A stretch of DNA of 64,000 nt from Amoebidium appalachense (Eukaryota > Ichthyosporea): positions 9,734,001-9,798,000 of the forward strand of contig CAVNZM010000008.1 of assembly GCA_963693365.1 (NCBI GenBank), written 5' to 3'. Positions 17,139 to 25,704 of the stretch are shown here, piece after piece. The notes under the pieces are model-generated. The model made no database searches. It was not told the origin of the DNA and saw nothing but the letters and a program-made list of their open reading frames with translations. The translations under genes were made by a program, and so were the position numbers. The stretch's first letter is position 1. Every line of letters starts with the position of its first letter.

Positions 17139-18695
17139 TCAACAGCCCAGTCTGGGCTGCACGCTGGCGGGGACCAGCCCCTCGTATGCGTTCCTGAACA
17201 CCTGCGCCGTGTACTTGAACTCGGCAACCTCCGGGCTGTGGGGTACCTCCCGCTCCAGCCAAACCGCCGTGGCCAAGATGATGGTGTAGGCCTGGCGGGC
17301 AGTGATCTCGGTGGACATGACCGCACGTCCCCAGCCGAGTGCTGAGCGCAGCTTGATGGCGCGCTGGATAGCCATGTCAGCTCCGATGACCCCCACCACT
17401 GCCGTGTCGGGCTTGTCGGTGTAGATGTCCACGTTCAGCACCTCGAGTACATAGCGGCGCACGAGTCCAACAGAGCCCTTGGTAGACCCTCCAAACATGG
17501 CGGCGGTGACGCTGTGGGGAAGGTTGTACAGGCGGTCACGCAGGAAGGGGTTGCCTGTGCCACCGAGGGCGGAGCTGTCCGGGTCCTCGGGTAGGATGCG
17601 GGGGGTGAAGGCCTGGGCCGTGCTGTTGAGGGCGCTGGTGAGGCGGGCCACGTGGGACTTGCTGTACTCGATGATGAGCTGCTGCTGCTCAATGAGGGTG
17701 TCCCGGTCTCGGATGGTCTTGTTGCGCTCCTCGATGGTAATGTTCCGGTCCTCGATTGTGCGCTGCATGTTCTGGAGCAGCGTCTGCCAGTAGGCAGCCC
17801 CGTGCTCCTCCGATCCCCCGGCACCCCCGTTCTCCACGTACTCCCCGAACAGGCGAGCGCCGCTGCCCTCGGGGAGGGAACCCTGAAGACGACGGTTGGC
17901 GCGCACCTCGTCAACCAAAGTCTCGTCACCACCCAGGTAGCGCACGATGAGCTCAGCGGCCGCAGCCTTGAAAGCAGCAACCTTGGGACCGGTCAGGGCC
18001 AGGATGATGCGCACCAGCCCCTTTGCATCGGCGACCGGGCGGGGGTTCTGATGATCAACTGAGTCGGAATATCCGACCGAGTTAATCAAGGACTGATCTG
18101 CGTCCATCACCTCCTTGAATTTGTCCTTGGGGTTGCCATAGCCAATCGCAACGAGCACATCAAACACATCCGCCTTCCGGGGCACGGTGTTGGTGCAGCG
18201 GATGGTCTTGCCGCTCCAGTCACCACCACCCTCTCCGAACTTGAACAGGGTCGCGGCCAGCCCGTCGCCGTCGAGGTCCATGCCCGGAACCGCCGTGGGC
18301 AGCTGGCGCATGGCTTCGGCAAGGGCCTTGTTGTCCGCCACCTTCCAGATGCTGATGGAGGGGTCGCCGAGTACACCACGCACGGAGGTGGCGTGCACCT
18401 GTTCACGCAGGCGGACGAGGGACAGGGTCTTGCCGGACGGCAGGGTGCGGGTGTCCTGGGCGACAACCCCAAATCGCTTGGTGTCGCCGAGGGCTGTGGC
18501 GGCACGCTCGTGCAGGTCGGTGTGGTCGGAGAGGAGCGCCCAGTAGCGGATGCGGGAGCGCTCGGGGTCAAGCAGAAGGGTGCGGATGGTGTCCTCAAGG
18601 GATGCGTTCTCCTCCATACTGTCGTCCGTGTCCATGCTGTCGATGTTGTCGCTCTGCATGTTGTTGTTGATGTCCATGTTCTGGGTTGTCTCCAT
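17139..18695 (-). CDS. Antirepressor-like protein (BRO-type paralogue 2)
   Basis: I set the start at ATG 18695 (METTQNMDINNN), giving 518 residues. The frame is open for 67 more codons, but that stretch contains the promoter box itself. Domains: an Asn/Asp-rich N-terminus; a BRO-N-like region (CTNTVPRKADVFDVLVAIGY, then NPKDKFKEV); and a conserved block LIVRYLGGDETLVDEVRANR (about residues 255-275) typical of antirepressor-like proteins in algae and their viruses. A coiled coil of repeated ERN/RDR units follows (about 305-345), then a C-terminal globular domain. It is flanked by a direct repeat of a gene fragment. Likely a DNA-binding regulator. Confidence 0.75.
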   Translation of the reverse strand: METTQNMDINNNMQSDNIDSMDTDDSMEENASLEDTIRTLLLDPERSRIRYWALLSDHTDLHERAATALGDTKRFGVVAQDTRTLPSGKTLSLVRLREQVHATSVRGVLGDPSISIWKVADNKALAEAMRQLPTAVPGMDLDGDGLAATLFKFGEGGGDWSGKTIRCTNTVPRKADVFDVLVAIGYGNPKDKFKEVMDADQSLINSVGYSDSVDHQNPRPVADAKGLVRIILALTGPKVAAFKAAAAELIVRYLGGDETLVDEVRANRRLQGSLPEGSGARLFGEYVENGGAGGSEEHGAAYWQTLLQNMQRTIEDRNITIEERNKTIRDRDTLIEQQQLIIEYSKSHVARLTSALNSTAQAFTPRILPEDPDSSALGGTGNPFLRDRLYNLPHSVTAAMFGGSTKGSVGLVRRYVLEVLNVDIYTDKPDTAVVGVIGADMAIQRAIKLRSALGWGRAVMSTEITARQAYTIILATAVWLEREVPHSPEVAEFKYTAQVFRNAYEGLVPASVQPRLGC

Positions 18696-18738
18696 CTTGA
18701 TGGTTGCTGCAGAATGATGAATTATGGTCTGGACTGCT

Positions 18739-18752
18739 CCTTTTATACCTTC
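18739..18752 (-). promoter_or_regulatory. TATA-type promoter of BRO-type paralogue 2
   Basis: GAAGGTATAAAAGG on the minus strand ends 44 bases before ATG 18695. It lies inside the longer open frame, which rules out the upstream start. Confidence 0.75.
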
Positions 18753-18916
18753 AGGTCTAACCACCGATGGTGCCAAAATCGATGGTGATGGTGAGTTTGG
18801 GCACCAAACTAATGAACCCTGAATTTCAGGGATGATGATTATTGTCTCATTCGGATGTTGATCACAATTGTCGGACGACCCGACAACAGCGAACACATAT
18901 CTGACCGCACAATATT

Positions 18917-18991
18917 ATCTGCACTGCAGATTTTTCCGTCCAACTTGGCAATGAGCTGCTTTGTCCCCTTCAGCTCGTACCAATCAAACCA
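18917..18991 (-). repeat. 75-bp direct repeat, copy 2 (remnant coding sequence)
   Basis: This is the partner of 16899-16973, and the pair brackets the gene at 17139-18695. Its frame is closed upstream by a stop, so it is not an intact gene. Confidence 0.65.
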
Positions 18992-19050
18992 CGCGTATCT
19001 GTCACATAATTAGTATGAAAGAGAAGCAAGCCAGAGATATCACAGATATA

Positions 19051-20562
19051 TCACACACTTGCATTCGGAGTTGTCGCTGCTGCTTTCGCGATGTCTTCCA
19101 CAAGCCGCTCTCCATCCCTGCGCCTCGGCAGTCCTGCGGCTTCAAGCTCGGCATCGGTCAACACGACCGTTTTCTTGGTTATTACCTCTCTTATTACCTG
19201 TGTGTACCGTGGGTCATCAAGATTCGGCTGCACCACATTTATCTCTCCTCCATGCATCTTAGCCCAGTAGAGTTCGGTCAGTTGCTTCCCGTACAGGGAC
19301 AGCACGGCCCCGATTTTGTAGACTGCCCGGAATCCTCTGTCCACCTTCTCAAGCTTTGTCGTTATATGATTGCAGACCCGTTCCCCAATGGTGTTTCCAT
19401 TGCCCGGTTGGGAACCCCAGTCGAAGCTTGACGTGCGCAGGAGTATGTAGACCATCAACCAGGAGGCACATGCCGAGTCGTGTATTTCGTTTCTATCGAC
19501 AAGTTCCTCATACAAAACCCTCCTAAAACTTGTCTGAAGGCTCTTACATACAGATTCGTGTTGGTAGGTGCGCAGAACTTTCGAGCTTCCAGTGTAACCG
19601 GCCCCCTCAAGGAACATACAGAGGGCGTCAGCGATTAGCCCTGCCGGGGCAGACATGTTAAAGCACTCGACCACCTTGACTTGCGAATCGATAATGACAA
19701 CAGAAGCATGCTCTGGGCTCGACACATGCATTATATAGTAGCGCTCACGTTCTTGGCTTTTCAGCCATGAAGAGAGGTTCGACACGAATGCTTTCGGGCA
19801 TCTGAAACCCCACTTTCCTGCTGACACCTTCCAAGTGGACATTTTACCATTGTCCGTCACAACACTGAGTGCTGGTGTGGACTTGGGGACAGCATCACTA
19901 TTATGCTCTATTTTGAGGGATGTGCCAGGGGAAAAACGAACAGATTTTGGCAGATAGGTTTGCAGCAGTACGAAGGTGTTGTCCCGAGACCTGGCGCCAC
20001 ACCCTGCCACAGCCGGTGAGGCTTCAACGGAGCCAACCCCAATCAGCTCGGTCAGTGACTTCTGAAGATCAACGAGACCGTTGTACCAGTCAAATAGAAG
20101 TGGCCACGTTTTTTGTATGTCCTCCATCATGTCCGAGGGCGTAGGTCTTCCAGGGACAATAGCCTGTTTGTACTTTTCGGCCACGTAGGGAGCACACTTC
20201 ACCACAATCGACCCGAAACGGTGCTTCCGCTGGTCCACGAGAAACCGGCTTTTTGAATCATACCTTACAGCAAACTTGTATTCCGTACCAGCTGTTTGAC
20301 GCATACAAATAAACAACAATCTGTAGCCACCCAGCCCTGCTTCAAAAACCAGAGATGTAACACAGGTCAGACAGACTGGTTCGACATCATTTTGAGTGCT
20401 CCACAAGTTGATGGAGAGACAGACGTCCCCCATAGCCCACTTGTATGTCTGGGTGTTGCGGGGTTTCAGATGTGCGTCTTCCAACTTGAAATGTTGGGTA
20501 TTGCGTTTGACAAACTTGAAGAAGCAGTGGGGCTTTACCGACAATGTCTGTGTTGAAGCCAT
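19051..20562 (-). CDS. Putative C48/adenain-like cysteine protease, copy 2
   Basis: This intact 503-residue paralogue of 10805-12314 starts MASTQTLSVKPHCFFKFVKR. Shared blocks run the full length: PHCFFKFVKRN, PGRPTPSDMM, LIGVGSVEASPAV, LLQTYLPKSVRFSPG, EHASVVIID, VVECFNMSAP, DSACASWLMVYILLRTS, NTIGERVCNHI and VVLTDAELEAAGLP. The presumed catalytic His, Asn and Cys are all conserved between the copies despite low overall identity, which supports their importance. The fold assignment (Ulp1/adenain) is by motif order only. Two diverged copies suggest different substrates or one duplicated accessory enzyme. The opposite-strand orientation of the copies argues against recent tandem duplication. 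Confidence 0.75.
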   Translation of the reverse strand: MASTQTLSVKPHCFFKFVKRNTQHFKLEDAHLKPRNTQTYKWAMGDVCLSINLWSTQNDVEPVCLTCVTSLVFEAGLGGYRLLFICMRQTAGTEYKFAVRYDSKSRFLVDQRKHRFGSIVVKCAPYVAEKYKQAIVPGRPTPSDMMEDIQKTWPLLFDWYNGLVDLQKSLTELIGVGSVEASPAVAGCGARSRDNTFVLLQTYLPKSVRFSPGTSLKIEHNSDAVPKSTPALSVVTDNGKMSTWKVSAGKWGFRCPKAFVSNLSSWLKSQERERYYIMHVSSPEHASVVIIDSQVKVVECFNMSAPAGLIADALCMFLEGAGYTGSSKVLRTYQHESVCKSLQTSFRRVLYEELVDRNEIHDSACASWLMVYILLRTSSFDWGSQPGNGNTIGERVCNHITTKLEKVDRGFRAVYKIGAVLSLYGKQLTELYWAKMHGGEINVVQPNLDDPRYTQVIREVITKKTVVLTDAELEAAGLPRRRDGERLVEDIAKAAATTPNASV

Positions 20563-20688
20563 CTACACAACAGCCGAATTTTTCGACATATGGGTGGTTC
20601 CCTGGGACAGTTTCGGATGGGTTCCCGCGCGGGGGGGGGGGGGGGGGGGGGATTGCGTCCATTCTGTGACCGATATATGCAAAAGAGT

Positions 20689-21096
20689 TTATATCCCTGC
20701 TGCACCGATGCCAGCAGGCTTGACGCAGCAGAAGTCCGGCGCGCACGGCATCGACGTGGCCCTGCGCCGCTTGCACCGCAGCACCCCGCCGGTCTTGGGG
20801 TCCGGTCGGTAGAGGTTGCAGCCCACAAACTGGTTGCACGGCACGAGCGACGGATTCTGCGGCACCACCGTGCGGCACAGCCACCCGCACCCCACCCCCG
20901 GCACCGGCACCTGCGAGCACACGGGCGCTGCGGTGGCCGTCTGCGCAACGAGCCGTGTGCATCTGGACAGTTGGGTGGGGGTGGGCGTCGGGGTGGTTGG
21001 CGCCGGCGTCGGGGGGGCCGTCACGGTCACGTAGCTGGCGGCGGCGGCGGCGGCTTGTGCAAGTAGGGCAACGAGCACGTACATTACCGTGTGCAT
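20689..21096 (-). CDS. Secreted Cys-rich protein with a Thr/Pro stalk
   Basis: From ATG 21096 the protein begins with a signal peptide (MHTVMYVLVALLAQAAAAAA), then a Pro/Thr stalk (APPTPAPTTPTPTPTQL). A compact domain follows with about ten Cys (VGCGWLC, PCNQFVGC, VLRCKRR, APDFCCV). The total is 135 residues. The frame continues upstream in register into a degenerate BRO-type fragment, but the signal peptide fixes the start here. No promoter box is seen at the expected distance. Between this gene and 20562 lies a 22-base poly-G run. A secreted or virion surface factor is the likely role. Confidence 0.6.
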   Translation of the reverse strand: MHTVMYVLVALLAQAAAAAASYVTVTAPPTPAPTTPTPTPTQLSRCTRLVAQTATAAPVCSQVPVPGVGCGWLCRTVVPQNPSLVPCNQFVGCNLYRPDPKTGGVLRCKRRRATSMPCAPDFCCVKPAGIGAAGI

Positions 21097-21144
21097 GGAT
21101 AATAGTTGTGGGGGCAGGGGGAGGGGGGGGAGGAGGGGGGGAGA

Positions 21145-21354
21145 CCTTGTTGCTACAAGGTCCTCAACGGTCGGCTCCTTGCTTGCCTGCATATCAAACC
21201 ATGCTGACCTTGCAGCATTTGACGAGCCAAGCACAATGGTAGTGGTATCCAGGACACTACCCTGTGCATCCTTGACCTTTCCATGGATCCTATATTGGGC
21301 ATCCTTGAACTGGGGGGACTTGATGTGTCTCCTCCTGTGCGAAAAAACGAAACT
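21145..21354 (-). pseudogene. Degenerate N-terminal fragment of a BRO-type paralogue
   Basis: The minus strand reads PQFKDAQYRIHGKVKDAQ then GSVLDTTTIVLGSSNAARSA and AWFDMQASKEPTVEDLVATR. This matches residues 20-75 of the gene just upstream (PQFKDATVRIDQDTKMASVLD, then LGTTNAAKCAW) and of paralogue 1. It lacks the MSLLWREF start and stops being similar after the first domain. It lies 19 bases beyond the stop of the fused paralogue, consistent with tandem duplication followed by decay. Confidence 0.65.
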
Positions 21355-21372
21355 TTGAAGGTATGTCGTGGG

Positions 21373-22983
21373 CTACTGTGCTTGCTCCTGGCTGGCTTTC
21401 TTGAAGACGCTGATGACGAGGTCCCTTGTCAAGTCGTCCTCCATGTGCTCCCTCGCCATCTCCAGCATGGCCACCGCAAAGGTCACAAAGTCCACACGGA
21501 ACAGCTCGCGCTCAACGTTCTTGTGTTTAAGCGCGGTGTGCAGACACTTCTCTGCAAGCGCCAGCTGCTCGGACGGCACGGGAAGCGCAAAGAGCAGGCG
21601 CTTGTTGGGCCCCACATGCCACGTACCGGCCTGCTTCATGCGGCCCTTCACGTCCTTCAGGCTCTGGCCGATCTTCAGACAGGGGGGGTCGCCATACTCG
21701 GACACAAACACGTAGATACCGGACTGCTGCTTGGTGCACACGTGGTTGGTGACCCAGCGCAGCTCATCACTGGCATCCTCGAATTCCGATGGAATGTGGT
21801 CCTGCTTGAGATTGTCTGTGGTCTGAAGTTCCAGAAGCCGACACTGCACCTCGAGTTTCAGGCGCTCCTCGCGAATCAGGGCGCGTTCCTCGCGCATCCT
21901 CACGATCTCTGTGTACTGGGAAGATTCTGCAATGCGCGCCTCCTTGTACAGACTCAGTGCAGTTTCCATCTCGGCCTGGTTGGTCATGAACTGGGTGATG
22001 TCTCCGAGCTTCAGTCTCTTGGGCTCCCTCTCGGGGGTGCCGGCCACACCCATTTTCCCCCTCACACTGTCGCGCATGAAAGCGTTGGGTCCTGACGGGT
22101 TGGCCGCTGCCGTGGCACGGTTACGCTCGATGTCTTCGACCAAGGTCTCGTCCCCACCTTCCAGGCGCGCTATGTCTCGGGCCCACTTGTCAACGGGGGC
22201 AGATCCATAGCGCGAGCCGGATGCCATCTTGAAGGTCAGTTTCACCAACGATGAAGCAGGAACACCAATCGAGGGTCGCTTTGAATCGCCGAACCTCAAA
22301 GGCCTCATGTTGAGGCCTTTGATTTCCTCTTCATTCTCATAATGTCGTCTGACATACTCAGCGGCCGCATGTCTGTCTAAATTGCGCACTAGCATTGCAT
22401 AATCAACAAGACTGGCGTATTTAACACCTTCGGATTGAGCAACTCGCACTACATAGTCACCAATGCAGATGGTGTCGCCTTTTTTTGCGGCGACCTCGTT
22501 TCCGGTCAATACCACATCTGTGTGTTCGGAATTCATAGTTTGGGAAACTGAGGTGTTGTCATGTGTGTTCAGTCCTTTTATACCTTCGGCCTCGCTCACA
22601 TGGTTAACTTCGTTGGACATCAGGCGCTTGATATAATTGGCACAGATCCTTCGGAACTTGTGCGCGCGCTTGCCAGGGAGCAGGAAGATGATCTCGACGA
22701 TGAACTTGAAGGGAGCTACAGGTGTCAACTTGCCCCTTCCATCGATGCGGAGAACGTGGTGTCCCTCAGACACCATCTTCTTGATGTTGGAGTCTGTGGA
22801 ATTCCTAAGGTCTGCCCATGCACACTTCGCTGCATTGGTGGTGCCTAGTACCAGGGATGCTACGTCCAGCACACTTGCCATCTTGGTATCTTGGTCAATG
22901 CGAACAGTAGCATCCTTGAACTGGGGGAACTCCCTCCACAGAAGCGACATGTCCACCTTTGAGTTGGTCTGTCCGGTAGCCAT
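21373..22983 (-). CDS. Fused BRO-type paralogues with a T5orf172/GIY-YIG-like C-terminus
   Basis: The 536-codon frame starts MATGQTNSKVDMSLLWREFP, the same N-terminus as paralogue 1. After the block GKRAHKFRRICANYIKRLM (about residue 122) it runs straight through a canonical promoter (translated EGIKG) into a second start, MNSEHTDVVL (ATG 22536, 387 residues). That second protein has its own N-terminal domain, a GGDETLVEDIERNR block, a coiled coil, and a C-terminal domain GIYVFVSEYGDPPCLKIGQS followed by RMKQAGTW. The latter is the T5orf172 branch of the GIY-YIG nuclease superfamily. Promoters precede both starts, so the full-length fusion, the short protein, or both may be made. The architecture fits phage-like antirepressors. 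Confidence 0.7.
   Translation of the reverse strand: MATGQTNSKVDMSLLWREFPQFKDATVRIDQDTKMASVLDVASLVLGTTNAAKCAWADLRNSTDSNIKKMVSEGHHVLRIDGRGKLTPVAPFKFIVEIIFLLPGKRAHKFRRICANYIKRLMSNEVNHVSEAEGIKGLNTHDNTSVSQTMNSEHTDVVLTGNEVAAKKGDTICIGDYVVRVAQSEGVKYASLVDYAMLVRNLDRHAAAEYVRRHYENEEEIKGLNMRPLRFGDSKRPSIGVPASSLVKLTFKMASGSRYGSAPVDKWARDIARLEGGDETLVEDIERNRATAAANPSGPNAFMRDSVRGKMGVAGTPEREPKRLKLGDITQFMTNQAEMETALSLYKEARIAESSQYTEIVRMREERALIREERLKLEVQCRLLELQTTDNLKQDHIPSEFEDASDELRWVTNHVCTKQQSGIYVFVSEYGDPPCLKIGQSLKDVKGRMKQAGTWHVGPNKRLLFALPVPSEQLALAEKCLHTALKHKNVERELFRVDFVTFAVAMLEMAREHMEDDLTRDLVISVFKKASQEQAQ
22574..22587 (-). promoter_or_regulatory. Internal TATA-type promoter within the fused BRO-type gene
   Basis: GAAGGTATAAAAGG on the minus strand ends 38 bases before ATG 22536 and is itself read as Glu-Gly-Ile-Lys-Gly in the long frame. 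Confidence 0.7.
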
Positions 22984-23019
22984 CCTGTGTCAGACTGACC
23001 CCAGTTGGCTGTGTGTGCG

Positions 23020-23032
23020 CCTTTTATACCTG
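23020..23032 (-). promoter_or_regulatory. TATA-type promoter of the fused BRO-type gene
   Basis: GCAGGTATAAAAGG on the minus strand ends about 37 bases before ATG 22983. Confidence 0.7.
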
Positions 23033-23049
23033 CGCGTGGCGCCCTCGGT

Positions 23050-23790
23050 CGTGCTGGGGGGGGGGGGTGGGTTGAAAGAACTTGAGGGATCCCCAAATCT
23101 CAAAAGCGTTTTATTTCTTCTTCGTACTGCGGCCCTGCGCGGGGGTGGGGGGCTGGGGGTGGCTGGGGGGGCTGGGGGTGCGCTTGTGCCTTGTGCGACT
23201 TGTGTACCTTGTGTGCATGCGTGCACGTGGGCCTTGGGTGCCGCGCATGCCTCGCGTGCCTCGCGTGCCTCGCGCGCAGGTGCATGGGGAGCGCTTGCAT
23301 CCAGTGCAAAGTCCATTATTTGTTTACTTTATTACTCAGGCAGAACAACCCGGTTTGCCACGCGGTATGCTTGCAAGAGGTTGTCGATGGTGCCTGGTGG
23401 GGTAGGGCCGACCCCAGAATACAAAAGGTCCAACGTAAAAATTTTCAGTTTGAGTTCCGGTGCAAGGGAAGACCACTGCATCGTGCAATCAACATACACA
23501 GCGGTTTACAGGCGTGTCAGGAACGAGCAGACTGTGTACGAGCTGGCATGTCCGAGGATTTTGGTTTGGGACCTGCTTGCTCTCCGACATTTCATTGGCT
23601 GCTGAAACTGTGCACTGGCATTGTATGACCGCGCCGCGATCTGATTGGACCATTAAAATGGGGCATCCATCGACTGCTCATGGTGGCGCTCGCGGGCTCG
23701 CGGGCAGGTGCCCGTGTGCCGGTGTGCCCGTGTGCACGTGTGCCCGCGTGCCTCGCGCGCTGGGTGGGTGTGTGTGTCGTGTTCGCGTGT
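23050..23790. repeat. Intergenic GC-rich repeats (GGGGGCTGG and GCCTCGCGTGCC families)
   Basis: The stretches 23060-23075, 23135-23285 and 23690-23775 are built of short G-rich and CGTGCC-type repeats. The same families return at 25185-25300 and 25425-25670. The unique part between (about 23330-23640) has weak open frames but none I can support. Confidence 0.6.
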
Positions 23791-23811
23791 GCCTTATGTG
23801 ACTTGTGTCCT

Positions 23812-24095
23812 GTCATCTTGACATCTTGGTGTATCCGGTTCTGGGCCTAGGTTTTCCATGTCATAATTGTGTGCACTGGATCTGGGTGATCGTGTAAGGG
23901 TCTGATTCGCTTATTGTCATCTTGACATCTTGGTGTATCCGGTTCTGGGCCTAGGTTTTCCATGTCATAATTGTGTGCACTGGATCTGGGTGATCGTGTA
24001 AGGGTCTGATTCGCTTATTGTCATCTTGACATCTTGGTGTATCCGGTTCTGGGCCTAGGTTTTCCATGTCATAAAGGTATGACTCGCTTATTCAT
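23812..24095. repeat. 104-bp tandem repeat, about 2.7 copies
   Basis: Units start at 23812, 23916 and 24020 and are nearly identical; the third is cut short. A diverged partial copy lies at about 24231-24291. Between the array and the next gene (24096-24450) I see only AT-rich non-coding sequence. Confidence 0.85.
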
Positions 24096-24450
24096 CTTGA
24101 TCACACCAATTCAAAGCATCATGCCAATGCCGGGCACAGCCTATGTTCGCATACGCGTTTCGACCCTTTCACTTTTTTCCTAATCATTAACATTTATCAT
24201 TCTAGCACACTGAATACATTCAATTCCATGCACATCTTGGTGTATTCGGTTCTTGGGCCTATTAGGTTTTCCATGTCATAGTTGTGTGGACACAATGTCT
24301 TTGATGTAGCAACTCCTGGAAAAACACACATACGCTTCCAAAACAATCCAGAATACTATTCTGCCTGTTAGGGACACAGAAATCGCTGGTGTGATCCTGT
24401 TTGGGGAGGTCCTAGAGCTGGTTGTGTTTATTTATTTGGGGTCTGCAGAT

Positions 24451-25179
24451 ATGAACCGGCCGGTGGAAAAGAGGGTGCTGTCCAACCCCGAGGAACTGCA
24501 AGCCTTTGTCAACGACCCAACGTGGTTTCATCCCGCCGCGCTCGTTGCGGGTGGGGTCGAGACCCGAGCACTGGGTGTAGTCCGCATCGTCTACCCAGAG
24601 CCGCCCGACTTTGCGGACGAATTCGGCACCATTCGCAGGGGCAGGAGGTCGGTGCTGACTGCCCCACTCAGGTTTGTGTGCAAGCACACGGACTTCTCCG
24701 ATTCCTGGTATGACCCTCCGCGGGTGATGGCCGACGGCCGCGCAACGGGCTTCTGGGGGTTTGTTATTGATGCGGGGGGTGACTGGGTTGATGACAAGCT
24801 GCTCATGGTGACGTACAGCGCTGCACTGAATGTCTTTCAGTGGATGGTGGTCTTTAACCATCCGCCGGATTGGGTAGAAGTCATGCCCTACTACACAGAG
24901 ACCCCCACCTTGATCTTTGAGCGCCCGCTCCCCGGTGTCCCCACACTCGCACAGACAGTGTCCGTTGGGCTCATCCGAAACATGGCAGCCGAGCCCCATG
25001 TGCACAGCCGCTTCGGGATCCACAGAGGCTTATCGGCCGGGCTGGAGCAGTTGCTGTCCCATGAGGCCATCCAGACCATGCTAGGCTTCGGCAACACGCT
25101 CTACGGGCTGCTCGGCATCACCCCCGAGGGGGCTGCGTACATGGGCACCACCGACTGGCCCATCGACTACAGCGAGTGA
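24451..25179 (+). CDS. Unknown protein, 242 residues
   Basis: ATG 24451 (MNRPVEKRVLSNPEELQAF) is preferred over the 20 extra upstream codons, which are hydrophobic and start at a GTG. The protein is Trp- and Pro-rich (DPTWFHPAALV, FSDSWYDPPRV, GFWGFVIDAGGDW), suggesting a compact beta fold. It has no signal peptide or membrane helix. The second half contains FERPLPGVPTLAQTVSVGL and ends TDWPIDYSE. It stands alone between two repeat regions, has no canonical promoter box, and no family is recognised. Confidence 0.65.
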   Translation: MNRPVEKRVLSNPEELQAFVNDPTWFHPAALVAGGVETRALGVVRIVYPEPPDFADEFGTIRRGRRSVLTAPLRFVCKHTDFSDSWYDPPRVMADGRATGFWGFVIDAGGDWVDDKLLMVTYSAALNVFQWMVVFNHPPDWVEVMPYYTETPTLIFERPLPGVPTLAQTVSVGLIRNMAAEPHVHSRFGIHRGLSAGLEQLLSHEAIQTMLGFGNTLYGLLGITPEGAAYMGTTDWPIDYSE

Positions 25180-25680
25180 GGCCCTGCGCGTGGGGGGCTG
25201 TGGGGGGCTGTGGGGGGCTGGGGGTGGGTGGGGGCGCGGGTGCCTTGTGAGCGCGTGAGCGCGTGTGCCTCGCGCGCGGATAAATTGGCTATTCACGCGC
25301 TTGTGCGCGCGCACGGGGCCTGGGGGCCTGGGGGGCTGGGGGTTCGTGTGCCCCTTTTATACCTGCACACCGCTTGACGTTGCCCATTGACAATCACACC
25401 TCGCACCGACCTGGTCAGTGCGGCGTGGGTGGCTGGGGGGGGCTGGGGGGGGGCTGGGGCGGGGCTGCCGTGGCTGGGGGTGGCTGGGGCGCGGGTGCCT
25501 CGCATGCCTCGCGCGCCTCGCATGCCTCGCGTGCGCGTGGGTTCCGGCGGTTCGTTTATTGGTTCCTTGTGTGCCCCCCACAGCCACCCCCAGCCACCCA
25601 GGGCCCCGGGGGGGGGGGGTGCTCACCCCTCGCATGCCTCGCGCGCCTCGCCCGCCTCGCGGGGTGGGGTGTGTGTGCGT
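25180..25680. repeat. GC-rich intergenic repeat region
   Basis: This stretch consists of (T)GGGGGGCTGG tracts and GCCTCGC(A/G)TGCC blocks like those at 23.1-23.8 kb, with a canonical promoter box embedded at 25351-25366. No open frame here has coding character. Confidence 0.7.
25351..25366 (-). promoter_or_regulatory. Orphan TATA-type promoter
   Basis: GCAGGTATAAAAGGGG on the minus strand matches the shared motif, but no gene starts at the expected distance. It may be left over from a lost or duplicated gene. Confidence 0.45.
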
Positions 25681-25704
25681 TTGTGTGTTTCTTCTCGGAC
25701 AACT

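Noticed and set aside
16978-17289. Plus-strand Cys-rich small protein (MSAPPTPGCHSGTC)
   Set aside because: The Cys cluster is interesting but more than half of the frame is antisense to the 3' end of the BRO-type gene; left as an observation only.
20396-20812. Plus-strand frames over the start of protease-like copy 2 and the poly-G run
   Set aside because: They are antisense to a conserved paralogous gene and driven by the G tract.
23387-23605. 72-residue plus-strand frame (MVPGGVGPTPEYKRS)
   Set aside because: No promoter, motif or paralogue supports it, and other frames in the same stretch are equally open.
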